Positions 25,933 through 34,936 of a stretch of DNA of 64,000 nucleotides are shown here, in pieces. Origin of the DNA: AP-15 sp963701815 (lineage in GTDB: Bacteria; Pseudomonadota; Alphaproteobacteria; ATCC43930; CGMCC-115725); NCBI GenBank assembly GCA_963701815.1, contig CAVPBN010000046.1, positions 124,001 through 188,000 of the forward strand, read 5' to 3'. Below the pieces are notes generated by a model. The model had not been told where the DNA came from and searched no databases. It saw only the letters and a program-made list of their open reading frames with translations. The position numbers were made by a program, and so were the translations under genes. Each line of letters starts with the position of its first letter. Positions within the stretch are counted from its first letter, which is position 1.

Positions 25933-26866
25933 ATGGTCATCCGCAGTGAACCACTGATCGGGGCGGCGCGGCGGCGAGGACGCGCCCTAACGTTCTCCGG
26001 CTGGCTCGACCGCGAGGCGGTGTTCAGCTGGGCGATGATGGCATTGCCGTTGCTGTTCCTGGCCGCGCTTGTCGGCTACCCGCTGGTCTACGGCATTCTG
26101 TTGAGCCTGCAGGACCGGGTGGTGGGAAAGCCCGGCCATTTCATCGGGTTGAAGAACTTCTTCACCAATTTCAACGACCCGATCTTCTGGCGGGTCGCGA
26201 TCAACACCTTTGTTTACACGATCGCGGCGACCCTGCTGAAGATGGTCGGCGGTCTCGCGCTCGCCGTGGCGATGAACCAAGACTTTCGGATGAAGAATGT
26301 GATCCGGGCCTTGATGCTGTTGCCGTTCATCGTGCCGACGGTGCTCAGCACGGTTGCCTGGATGTGGATGCTCGACCCGGCGTTCAGCGTCGTCAACCGC
26401 GTGCTGATCGGCCTTGGCGTCACGCCCCCGGGGCCCTCCTGGCTCGGCACCCCGGTTCTCGCGATGTTTTCGGTGATCATGATCAACACTTGGCGCGGCC
26501 TGCCGTTCTACGGCATCACCCTGCTCGCCGGACTGCAGACCATGCCCCCCGAACTGTACGAGGCGGCGACGATCGACGGCGCCAGCGGCTGGCAGCGCTT
26601 CCGCTTTGTGACGGTGCCGTTGCTGAAGCCGGTCATTCTGATCGTGACCCTGTTCTCGGTGATCTTCACCTTTGCCGACTTCCAACTCGTCTATGTGCTG
26701 ACCCATGGCGGGCCGCAGAATGCGACCAATTTGTTCGCGACCTATGCCTTCGATATCGGCATGGGCGCCGGCCGAACTCGGCCTCGGCGCCTCGATCGCG
26801 TTGATGATGCTGCCGGCATTGGGGCTGCTGATCGTCGCGCTGACGCTGTACATGCGGAAGGCGTGA
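25933..26866 (+). CDS. ABC sugar-type permease 1 (MalF/UgpA type; one frameshift)
   Basis: About 310 aa after correction. Six transmembrane helices. The cytoplasmic EAA loop is YEAATIDGASGWQRFRFVTV, the coupling site for the ATPase. Near 26771 an extra C shifts the frame. Removing it restores ELGLGASIALMMLPALGLLI and a stop at 26864-26866. Without the correction this gene appears fused to the next permease, which is an artefact. TGA 26864-26866 overlaps the next ATG by one base (TGATG), as usual for paired permeases. Confidence 0.86.
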
Positions 26867-27711
26867 TGGTTACCGGCCATGGCCGCGCCGCGCGGGTGGT
26901 GCAGGTCTGGCTGCCCGTCGGTTTTTTTCTGATCGTGGCGCTGTTTCCGTTCTATTGGATGGCGATCACCTCGATAAAGCCCAATTCCGAGCTGTACAAT
27001 CGTCACTTGATGCCGTTGCTGGTGCACAATCCGACGCTGAAGCACTATGTCGATCTGCTGACCCAGACCCACTTCCTGGTGTGGACGTGGAACACGATGT
27101 TGGTTGCCGTCGTGTCGACCGCGATCTCGCTGGTATTCGGCACGATGCTCGCCTATCCGCTGGCGCGCATGCGGTTTGCCGGCGCCAGCCTGATGGCGAT
27201 GACCGTGGCGGCGATCTATCTGGTGCCGCAGCCGCTGTTGTTCCTGCCGCTCGCCGATGTGATCAATCGCCTTGGTCTCGGCAACACGCTGACCTCGGTC
27301 ATCTTGACCTACCCGACGATGCTGATCCCGTTCTGCGCCTGGCTGTTGCTCGGCTATTTCAAGACCGTGCCAAAGGAGTTGGAGGAGGCGGCGCGCATCG
27401 ACGGCGCCAGCCGATTACAGACGATGCGGCGGATCTTTCTGCCGTTGTGCACGCCGGGCTTCATCTCCGCCGGCATCTTCGCCTTCACCCTGTCGCAGAA
27501 CGAGTTTCTCTACGCGCTGATCTTTCTGACCAAGAGCGAGGTGCGCACCGTGCCGGTCGGGGTCATCTCCGAGTTGATCCGCGGCGACGTCTTCTATTGG
27601 GGCCAGCTGATGGCCGGCGCGCTGTTGGGCTCGATCCCGGTCGCGATCATCTATTCGTTCTTTGTCGAGCACTACGTCGCCGGCCTGACTTCGGGATCGG
27701 TAAAGGGTTAG
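26866..27711 (+). CDS. ABC sugar-type permease 2 (MalG/UgpE type)
   Basis: 281 aa, six transmembrane helices, intact. The EAA loop is EEAARIDGASRLQTMRRIF, and the N-terminal ALFPFYWMAITSIKP is typical of the CUT1 family MalG-like subunit. ATG 26866 overlaps the stop of permease 1. No ATPase gene follows directly; the CUT1-type ATPase at 39202-40299 is the likely partner. It converges on the core-MetE-like gene with a 60-nt gap. Confidence 0.9.
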   Translation: MVTGHGRAARVVQVWLPVGFFLIVALFPFYWMAITSIKPNSELYNRHLMPLLVHNPTLKHYVDLLTQTHFLVWTWNTMLVAVVSTAISLVFGTMLAYPLARMRFAGASLMAMTVAAIYLVPQPLLFLPLADVINRLGLGNTLTSVILTYPTMLIPFCAWLLLGYFKTVPKELEEAARIDGASRLQTMRRIFLPLCTPGFISAGIFAFTLSQNEFLYALIFLTKSEVRTVPVGVISELIRGDVFYWGQLMAGALLGSIPVAIIYSFFVEHYVAGLTSGSVKG

Positions 27712-27771
27712 ACAGGGCTCCCGGTAAAAAGCCGGTCGTCGCCGGCACGGGCGAGAAAGCCGATCAGGCGG

Positions 27772-28956
27772 CTATTTCCACAGCCGGTCGCTGGCGATCG
27801 CTGCACCTTCGGCGAGTGCGGCGAGCTTGGCCCAGACGACCGAAGGGGCGACTGCGTTGTTGCGTGCGGCAAACGTGGCAAAGCCGCAATCCGCACCGGC
27901 GACGACCCGTTCGCGGCCGACGACGTTGGCGTAATTGGCGATCCGCTGGGCGATCAGCCGCGGGTGCTCGACGAAGTTCGTGGTCGAGTCGATGACCCCG
28001 GGGATCAGCACCTTGTCGTCGGGGATCCTGGCCTCGCGCAGATCTTCCCATTCATGCGCATGGCGCGGATTTGCCCCCTCGAACGACAGGCCCATCGGAC
28101 GCGCCCGCAACGCCACGTCGAGGATCGTCGCCAGCGGAATGTCGTGGGTATGCGGCCCCTCGTAATTGCCCCAGCACAGATGCATGCGCATCGCTTCGGG
28201 CGGGATGTTCGCCGTCGCATGGTTCAGCGCCGCGATGTTGCGCTCGGCGATGCGCAGAAATTCCGCGTCCGAGAGGTGCTGGTACTGGTTGTGCCGGGCC
28301 GAGCCCAGATCGGGCGCATCGATCTGCAGGATCACGCCGGCCCGGTGGATCGCCTCGTATTCGTGGCGCAACGCCTCGGCCAGCGCTTCGACATAGGCGT
28401 CCTCGTTCCGGTAATAAACATCCGGAACGAATTTCGTCAGCACGCCGGGCGAAGCCGCGTTCATGAAGGCCTCGGCCGGCTTCGCCGAGGCGCAGGCGGC
28501 GGCGAGGTTCGCAAGATCGGTTTCGAGCGGCCCCCGATCGCGATAGGCGATCGGACCGGTGCAGCAGGGCACCGCGGCGGCGCTGAACCAGGAGGAACCG
28601 CCTCGATTCTGGTTCAGCCGCTCCTGGAAGTCGGGGTGATCGAGGAGATCGCGATGCGCGGCGCTCGGCGGCGGCTTGTCGAGGTCGCCGCCGCGCGCGA
28701 CGCCGACCCCGGCCAGACGGTGGCGGACATAGAAGGTGTAGGAGATCTTGCTCTGCTCTCCGTCGCACACGCTGTCGATCCCGGCCGCGACCTGTCGGTC
28801 GACGACTTCGCGCACGGCCTGCGTCAGGCGAGCATCGAACGCCTGCCGGTCGTATTCGCCGCCGGTCTCCTTTGCCTCGAGAAACGCCAGCAGGTCGGGC
28901 GGGCGCGGCAGGCTGCCGACATGGGTCGTCAGGATCCGGTCGGTGCTGAGCTGCAT
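27772..28956 (-). CDS. Core-MetE-like, cobalamin-independent methionine synthase II family protein (copy A)
   Basis: 394 aa single-barrel protein corresponding to the C-terminal catalytic half of MetE; the N-terminal half is absent. Zinc-thiolate ligands are visible as MHLCWGNYEGPH (His and Cys) and AGADCGF (Cys). The start MQLSTDRILTTHVGSLPRPP is typical of the family. Members include folate-independent methionine synthases and the epoxyalkane:coenzyme M transferases, so the natural thiol and methyl or alkyl donor cannot be fixed by sequence alone. It lies 30 nt downstream of the OFA-type transporter on the same strand, suggesting an operon in which the transporter imports the substrate. A paralogue (copy B) starts at 30498 on the opposite strand. 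Confidence 0.85.
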   Translation of the reverse strand: MQLSTDRILTTHVGSLPRPPDLLAFLEAKETGGEYDRQAFDARLTQAVREVVDRQVAAGIDSVCDGEQSKISYTFYVRHRLAGVGVARGGDLDKPPPSAAHRDLLDHPDFQERLNQNRGGSSWFSAAAVPCCTGPIAYRDRGPLETDLANLAAACASAKPAEAFMNAASPGVLTKFVPDVYYRNEDAYVEALAEALRHEYEAIHRAGVILQIDAPDLGSARHNQYQHLSDAEFLRIAERNIAALNHATANIPPEAMRMHLCWGNYEGPHTHDIPLATILDVALRARPMGLSFEGANPRHAHEWEDLREARIPDDKVLIPGVIDSTTNFVEHPRLIAQRIANYANVVGRERVVAGADCGFATFAARNNAVAPSVVWAKLAALAEGAAIASDRLWK

Positions 28957-28986
28957 CGCGGCCAGGCCCCTTCTGGCTCCCGACCT

Positions 28987-30289
28987 TCACCGGCGCCGAC
29001 GAGCCGCGATAGGCGGGCAGCGCGATCGCGCCGCGCAGCGCAGCGGCCGCAGCACGAACAGCGCCATCGCCACGACGACGAAGTTCATGATCGCGGTCAC
29101 CACGAACACCATGTGCCAGCTTCCGGTCGCAGCCTTGATCAAATTGGCCAGCGGCACCAGGAAGGCGGCCACGCCCTTCGCCGTGTAGAGGAGGCTCAGA
29201 TTGGTCGGTCGCGTATTGCGGGCCGAAGCTGTCGGTGCAGGTCGACGGGAACAGGCTGTAGATCTCGCCCCAGGTCAGGAAGATCAGCCCGGCGAAGATG
29301 ACGAACGCCCACGGCGTGGTGCCGAGCGATCCCAAGCAGCCAATAGCTGACGCCGCCGAGGCCGAAGGCGATCGCCATCGTGTACTCGCGGCCGATATGG
29401 TCGGAGATCCAGCCGAACAGCGGCCGGGCCAGCGCCGTTGGCGACGTTGTCGACAAGCAGCGCCACGGTCAGGGTGGTGGCGCCGAGAACAGCACCGATG
29501 TTGGCGACGTGGAAATCGCGCGCGATCAGCGCGACCTGGGCGGTGGCCATCAGCCCGCTGGCGGCGACCAGCAGAAACATGATGTACAGCACCCAGAACA
29601 CCGGGGTCGCCAGCATCGCCCGCGGCGAATAGCTTTCGCGTCGTCTGGAGGACCTTCGACGCCGCCGCGCTCGGCGTCTCGCCCGGGTAGGGGCCGCGCA
29701 ACAGCCACGCCAGGATGAAGACGACGGCGCCCTGGACCAGCCCAAACCAGAAAAACGCCGACGCATAGCCATGGGCGGCGATGACCGCGCGGATCGGAAT
29801 GACGGTCAGCGCCGCTCCGGCGCCAAAACCGGCGGCGGTCAGGCCGACGGCGAGCCCGCGGCGGTCGGGAAACCACTTGACCGCATTGCCGACGCAGGTC
29901 GCGTAGACCGCTCCGGCGCCGATTCCGGACAGCGCCGCGCCGAGATAGAGCATCGTCAATGTCCCGGCGAACGAATTGATGATCCAGGCGATCCCGACCA
30001 TGATCCCGCCGAACGCCACCATCAGTCGCGGCCCGTTCTTTGCGCCGATGCGGTCGACGATCCAGCCCTCGATCGGGGTCAGCCAGGTTTCGAGCGCGAC
30101 GAATATGCTGAAGGCGATCTGGATGTCGGCAACCGACCAGCCATGCGCCACGCTCATCGGGTGGACGAACAAGGTCCAGCCATATTGCAGATTGGCGATC
30201 ATCACCATGCAGACGATGCCGATGATCAGCTGAAGCCCCCGGCTGGTTGTCGGCACCGCCGCCCCCAGCGCCGATGATGGGCTTTGCAT
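28987..30289 (-). pseudogene. OFA-type MFS transporter (oxalate/formate antiporter family), four +1 shifts
   Basis: About 432 aa after correction, twelve transmembrane helices. The N-terminal half is intact and family-typical: MSVAHGWSVADIQIAFSIFV, LETWLTPIEGWIVDRIG and GIGAGAVYATCVGNAVKWFP. Frame gains near 29644, 29438, 29334 and 29205 break the C-terminal half. Conserved sequence continues in the shifted frames (PRAMLATPVFWVLYIMFLL, ARPLFGWISDHIGREYTMAI, LIFLTWGEIYSLFPSTCTD, LYTAKGVAAFLVPLANLIK). The true C-terminus is uncertain near 28987. It is the first gene of an operon with core-MetE copy A and diverges from copy B across about 200 nt. The substrate is probably a small carboxylate. 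Confidence 0.82.
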
Positions 30290-30497
30290 GATCGTTCCTC
30301 CCACTGATCGCTCCGGGCTTCGCGTGAAGGCACCAGCGCCGACGCGGCCGCGGAACATGCTTTCCTTAACAAGGACTTAATTTGAGAGTGCGAGCCGCTC
30401 CAGTCAACCGCAATTTGCCGGCGCCGATGGGTTTTCTTGCCGTTTCAGGCGAAGCAGCGCATGCTGCGCGTTTAGATTAAGGCGACTGGGGGATTCG

Positions 30498-31644
30498 ATG
30501 AAGACGAGCCGAGACCGCATCCTGACCACCCATGTCGGCAGCCTGCCGCGCCCGCCCGAATTGCGCCAGGTCCTGGTGCGCAAGGACCAGGGCGAGCCCT
30601 ACGATTCGGACCAGCTGGCTCGTCTGGTAGCCCAGGCGGTTGCCGACATCGTCCGCCGGCAGGCCGAGGTCGGAGTCGACATCGTCAATGACGGCGAAAT
30701 GTCGAAACCCGGGCTATTCCACCTATATCGCCGACCGCCTCTCGGGCTTCGCCGGGCACCAGCCGGCACAGCCGCGGCTCGACACGCGCGACCATCCGAA
30801 CTTTCTCGCCGCACTCGAACGGATGACCGGCGCGAACGTGGCGAGGCGCGCGGTCTGCGTCGGCCCGATCGCCTGGCGCGACCGCGAACCGTTGCTGCAG
30901 GACCTCGCCAACCTCGGCGCGGCGTTGGGTCAGGTTTCGGCGACCGAGGGGTTCATGACCGCCGCCTCGCCGGGTCTGGTGCCGGTGTTTCAGACCAATT
31001 CGCACTATCCGACGCACGAAGCCTATGTCGAGGCGATCGCCGCGGCGATGCAGGAGGAATACGAGGCGATCGTCGGCGCCGGGTTCGTCTTGCAGCTCGA
31101 CTGCCCGGACCTCGCCATGGCGCACCACACCAGCTTTCAGGATCTGAGCGAGGCGGATTTCCTCAAGCGCGCCGCCTTTCACGTCGAGGTGCTGAACCAC
31201 GCCTTGCGCAATGTGCCGGCCGACCGGGCGCGCATCCATATCTGCTGGGGCAATTACGAGGGCCCGCACGATCACGACATTCCGTTCGCCAAGGTCGCGC
31301 CGATCCTGGTCAAGGCCAAACCGCAGGCCTTGGTTGTCGAAGCGGCGAACCCGCGCCACGCGCATGAATGGACCGTGTGGCAGGAGACGAAATTACCCGA
31401 CGACAAGATCCTGATCCCGGGGGTGCTCGACACCTCGACCAATTATGTCGAGCATCCCGAACTCGTCGCCGAGCGCATCTGCCGCTTTGCCGAAATCGTC
31501 GGCCGCGAGCGGGTCATCGCCGGCAGCGATTGCGGCTTCGGCACCTTCGCCGGCTACGGCAAGCTCGATCCCGACATCTCGTTCAAAAAGCTCGCCGCGA
31601 TGGCCCAAGGCGCCGAAATCGCGTCGCACCGGCTGTGGCGTTAG
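30498..31644 (+). CDS. Core-MetE-like, cobalamin-independent methionine synthase II family protein (copy B; one frameshift)
   Basis: 381 aa after correction. Paralogue of copy A: TSRDRILTTHVGSLPRPP at the start, zinc ligands in IHICWGNYEGPHDHDI and IAGSDCGFGTF. At about 30714 a third G in GGG shifts the frame; removing it joins VNDGEMSKPG to YSTYIADRLSGFAG. ATG 30498 has a GGGGG string 6-10 nt upstream. It diverges from the MFS transporter. Having two single-barrel MetE paralogues around one carboxylate transporter points to catabolic methyl or alkyl transfer rather than routine methionine synthesis, but that is inference. Confidence 0.85.
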
Positions 31645-31732
31645 TCGGGGTCAAGGCGGCGAGAGGCTGGGGCGCACAGAAAGCCTGTCTGCCTCGGCGC
31701 GCTGCGCCCCCCTCTGCGAACGGACTCATAAC

Positions 31733-33649
31733 GTGAGCGAGAGCAAGTTCGGAGATGATGTCGGAATAACGGCACCGCCAGTTCCAACATCCGGCAGCGA
31801 CAGCACCTCCGACGTTGCTCCGGCTGGCCGAAGCGAAACTCCCACCCGGCTATTGCGCACTGAGATCGCCGCCGAGCATTTTACCAACGTGATCTTCTCC
31901 GACAGTCATGGCGCCTTCGGCGATTTTCTGGGCGCCGGCTATCTATATTATTGCTTTGCTTCGGCTCTGCGCAGTCAGGTCTCGGTGTGCATCGGGTCGG
32001 GCGGTGGTTTCGTCCCCGGTCTGCTGGCTCAGGCGCAGCGCGATCTGAGCCTTGAGCCGTCGGCAACCTATCTCATCGATGCCAATCTTCCCGATCTCGG
32101 CTTCGGCAGTCCGGTTCAGCCTGGAGGCTGGTTGCGCCCGGAGAGCGAATTCCGACGGCGCAATTCCGATCTTTTCGTTTTGCCGATGTTGTCGCACGAC
32201 GCCGCGGGGCTGTTTGCTCGACAAGGCGTGCTGATCGATTATCTCCATATCGACGGCGACCATTCGCGCCGCGGCGTAGTGGCCGATTTCGAGGATTTTG
32301 CGCCGCTCTTATCGCCGCGGGGGATCATCAGCTTGCACGATCTGAGCCTGCCCGGGGTTACGCAGGCTATGGAGCAAATTCAGTCGCGGCATCCGGGCTG
32401 GGACTGTCTGCGCTTTAGCGAGATCGGCGTCGGCACTGCGTTTATGCGGCGGCATCCGGAGCACCCCCCCGATCCGTTGCCCCTGTCCGCCGCGAAGTTC
32501 GTCGATCGCAACCGACGGGTCCGGCTGGACCCATTAGTGGTCGAGACAAGCGTCACGGAGAGCCGCGAGCGTGCCCGGTTCGAACGCTGGCATTATCTGG
32601 AAACGTCCGCCTATCGATCGCGCTACAACCTGATCGCAGAACGGATCGACCGTCCTGGCGGAGTTGTCGTCGAGATAGGCGGATTTCCCAATTCAATCAT
32701 TGATGTTCTCCACCGGAGCGCCCGGCTCCTGGCCATCGAACCTTACGCCCCGGATGCCTACCGTCGCCGGATTGAGCAAGTCGCGGCGGAGCGCGGGATT
32801 GACGTCCTGTGTAGCCCGGGCACGGCCGCCGCACTGCCGGCGGTGTTCGAAGATCTTTCGAATTTTGCGCTGGTCTGGCTCGGCTTGGACCTGACCGCCG
32901 CTTGCGACGGCATCGAGGAATTCCACGCCTCCCTCGCCGGGCTGCTGGGGCTCGTCGGACGGGCCGACATCGTCGCACTCGAATTGCCCGACTATGCGCC
33001 GTCGATCCTGGTGTGGAAGCTCGTCGAGGAGTGCCTGTCGCCGGCGATCGAGTTCGATATAACTCTGGACCTGTCCGCCGATCCGGTCGGGGACGAATTC
33101 GGAGTAAAGGATGGGCGCGCGAAACGGCGGATCATCGTGTTTCGCCCCAAGGCCCAACCGTCTCCCCCGAGCCACGAGAAAATCGACCGATGCGCCGAAC
33201 GACTGCAATTGATCAAGCAGCGCGACCAGCCTTCGACAGGTGCCGCAAGCGCCGAAATCCTGCGCTTCTGCGCGGCCGAATTGCCGTCGGCCTTGGGCAA
33301 AAGCTCTGACGGCATCGACCGGACCGCGCGCCCTGAGACCGACAAGCCGGGCTGCCTTACCTACGGGCCGTATGTCAGGCTCGCTGTCGGCAATTACAGG
33401 GCGGTGATCAATTATGCCAGTCCTGCCCCCGCCGAGATCCGGGTCGGGGCATGGGATGTTTGTGTCGGCATCCATAACGTCATTCAGAGCGGGCCGCTCG
33501 CCGGAACCGACGGCGAAACTGGGAGACAGGAAGTCGAGTTCACGCTGAGCCGGGACGAATCCCAATTTCCAGTCGAGCTCCGCACCTATTTTGAGGCCGT
33601 CGCCGAGTTGCGGCTTCACGAAATCGCCATCGAAAGAATCGGCGATTGA
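31733..33649 (+). CDS. Three-domain protein: two methyltransferase-like domains plus C-terminal beta-sandwich
   Basis: 638 aa. Residues 1-45 are Ser/Thr/Pro-rich and disordered. Residues about 46-240 form a Methyltransf_24-like (CmcI-type) domain: CIGSGGGFVPGLLAQAQ, YLIDANLPD, LIDYLHIDGDHSRRGVVADF and RGIISLHDLSLPG. Residues about 280-480 form a second, more divergent Rossmann methyltransferase-like domain (GVVVEIGGFPNSIIDVL, RLLAIEPYAPDAYRRR, FALVWLGLDLTAAC). The C-terminal 100 residues look like a carbohydrate-binding beta-sandwich (TYGPYVRLAVGNYRAVI, FPVELRTYFEAVAELRLHE). GTG 31733 is the first plausible start, 88 nt after core-MetE B. A role in modifying a surface glycan or secondary metabolite is plausible but unproven. 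Confidence 0.6.
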   Translation: MSESKFGDDVGITAPPVPTSGSDSTSDVAPAGRSETPTRLLRTEIAAEHFTNVIFSDSHGAFGDFLGAGYLYYCFASALRSQVSVCIGSGGGFVPGLLAQAQRDLSLEPSATYLIDANLPDLGFGSPVQPGGWLRPESEFRRRNSDLFVLPMLSHDAAGLFARQGVLIDYLHIDGDHSRRGVVADFEDFAPLLSPRGIISLHDLSLPGVTQAMEQIQSRHPGWDCLRFSEIGVGTAFMRRHPEHPPDPLPLSAAKFVDRNRRVRLDPLVVETSVTESRERARFERWHYLETSAYRSRYNLIAERIDRPGGVVVEIGGFPNSIIDVLHRSARLLAIEPYAPDAYRRRIEQVAAERGIDVLCSPGTAAALPAVFEDLSNFALVWLGLDLTAACDGIEEFHASLAGLLGLVGRADIVALELPDYAPSILVWKLVEECLSPAIEFDITLDLSADPVGDEFGVKDGRAKRRIIVFRPKAQPSPPSHEKIDRCAERLQLIKQRDQPSTGAASAEILRFCAAELPSALGKSSDGIDRTARPETDKPGCLTYGPYVRLAVGNYRAVINYASPAPAEIRVGAWDVCVGIHNVIQSGPLAGTDGETGRQEVEFTLSRDESQFPVELRTYFEAVAELRLHEIAIERIGD

Positions 33650-33799
33650 AATAAGCCCACTCGCTCGTCATCCTGTCCGCGCGCCCCTCGGGTAACAACT
33701 CCCGCAAAGTTCGCCCCGCGCGAAGCGCGCAATCGGCTCTCGATTGGCGTCTATTTGCACCATTGCGCGGTCTGGACCCAGCTCTGCAAGCGCCGGCTG

Positions 33800-34741
33800 C
33801 TATAGATCCAATTCGAGGACCGCGCTTTTGGCGCGGGAGCAGCAGGTCGTCAGGTAGCGCTCGCGGTCTTTGACGGACAGGATTTGGTCGCGATGCTCGG
33901 GCTCGCCGCCCAGGTAGGGCGCGAGGCAGGCGCCGCAATAACCCAACTCGCATGAGGTTCGGATCGCGACGCCGTGGCGGCGCAGCACGTCGGCGATCGT
34001 TGCGCCGTTCGGGACTTCGAGTTCGAGGCCGCTCTTGGCGAGTTTGATCCGAAACGGGCGATCCTCGCCGAAATCGACGTCCGACGGCCCGGTGAAGTAT
34101 TCGCAATGCACCGTGCCGGACGGCCATCTGCTCGTCGCCTGCGTGACCGCCGCCATCAGCGGCGCCGGGCCGCAATGGTAAATATGGGTGCCGTCGGATG
34201 GTTCGCGGAGCAGCCCGGCGATGTCGAGACCGCGGAGCGGATCGCCGCCGTCGTGATGGAAGCGGACGCGACCCTGTGCGGCGAGCAGATCGAGTTCGTC
34301 GCGGAACGCCGTCGCCTCGGGCGAGCGGGTACAATAATGAAGGACGAAATCGGCGCGGCGTCGGCGCAGTTCGGCGATCATCGCCATGATTGGGGTGATG
34401 CCGATTCCGCCGGCGATCAGCAGATGACGCGCGGCGTCCTGGTCGAGCGGAAAATTGTTGCGCGGGGTCGAAACCTCGACCGGATCACCGACCTTGAGGG
34501 TCTGATAAAGCTGTTGCGAGACGCCGCGTTTGTCGCGCTCGCACAGCACGGCGATGCAATAATGGCGGCGTTCGGCCGGATCGTTCCACAAGGAATAGTC
34601 GCGCACCCGCCCATCGTCCTGCCGCAAACCGATATGGGCCCCCGCCTCAAAGCGCGGCAGATCGCGCCCGTGGGGGGCGACGAATTCGTAGCCGTTGATC
34701 GCTTCGGCGAGGTAGGTGATCGAGCGCACACGCAACAGCAT
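33800..34741 (-). CDS. VanB/phthalate-dioxygenase-reductase type oxidoreductase (FMN, NADH, 2Fe-2S)
   Basis: 313 aa electron-transfer reductase for Rieske oxygenases. In order: flavin domain with VRDYSLWND (about residues 42-50), NAD-binding domain starting LLIAGGIGITPIMAMIAEL, and a C-terminal plant-type ferredoxin with SCELGYCGACLAPY and a distant fourth Cys in YLTTCCSRAK. ATG 34741 (MLLRVRSITYLAEAINGYEF) matches the family N-terminus; the open frame upstream to 34921 has no recognised homology. No oxygenase component is encoded within the window, so its partner must be elsewhere. Confidence 0.88.
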   Translation of the reverse strand: MLLRVRSITYLAEAINGYEFVAPHGRDLPRFEAGAHIGLRQDDGRVRDYSLWNDPAERRHYCIAVLCERDKRGVSQQLYQTLKVGDPVEVSTPRNNFPLDQDAARHLLIAGGIGITPIMAMIAELRRRRADFVLHYCTRSPEATAFRDELDLLAAQGRVRFHHDGGDPLRGLDIAGLLREPSDGTHIYHCGPAPLMAAVTQATSRWPSGTVHCEYFTGPSDVDFGEDRPFRIKLAKSGLELEVPNGATIADVLRRHGVAIRTSCELGYCGACLAPYLGGEPEHRDQILSVKDRERYLTTCCSRAKSAVLELDL

Positions 34742-34936
34742 GTCGTGATCCTCGCGGTGGGGCTCCGGCGCTCGACTATGCCCGCCTCCGGCGCCGGACG
34801 CATCAGCCTCTGTTGCGGGCCGCAGATACCCTGGATCGAGATCCCAACTCAGGCCGTCATCAAGATTGATGTGCCTCGGGAACAGCTCCGTGTCCATCTG
34901 TGCATGCTCGGGCAGGAACACGACGTTTTCGCGCTG

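Noticed and set aside
25681..27711. Single 676-residue fused permease protein
   Set aside because: The joint region has nonsense sequence. Removing one base near 26771 splits it into two normal six-helix permeases with a TGATG junction.
34742..34921. N-terminal extension of the VanB-type reductase
   Set aside because: ATG 34741 already gives the family N-terminus, and the extension shows no domain; kept only as a possible gene remnant.
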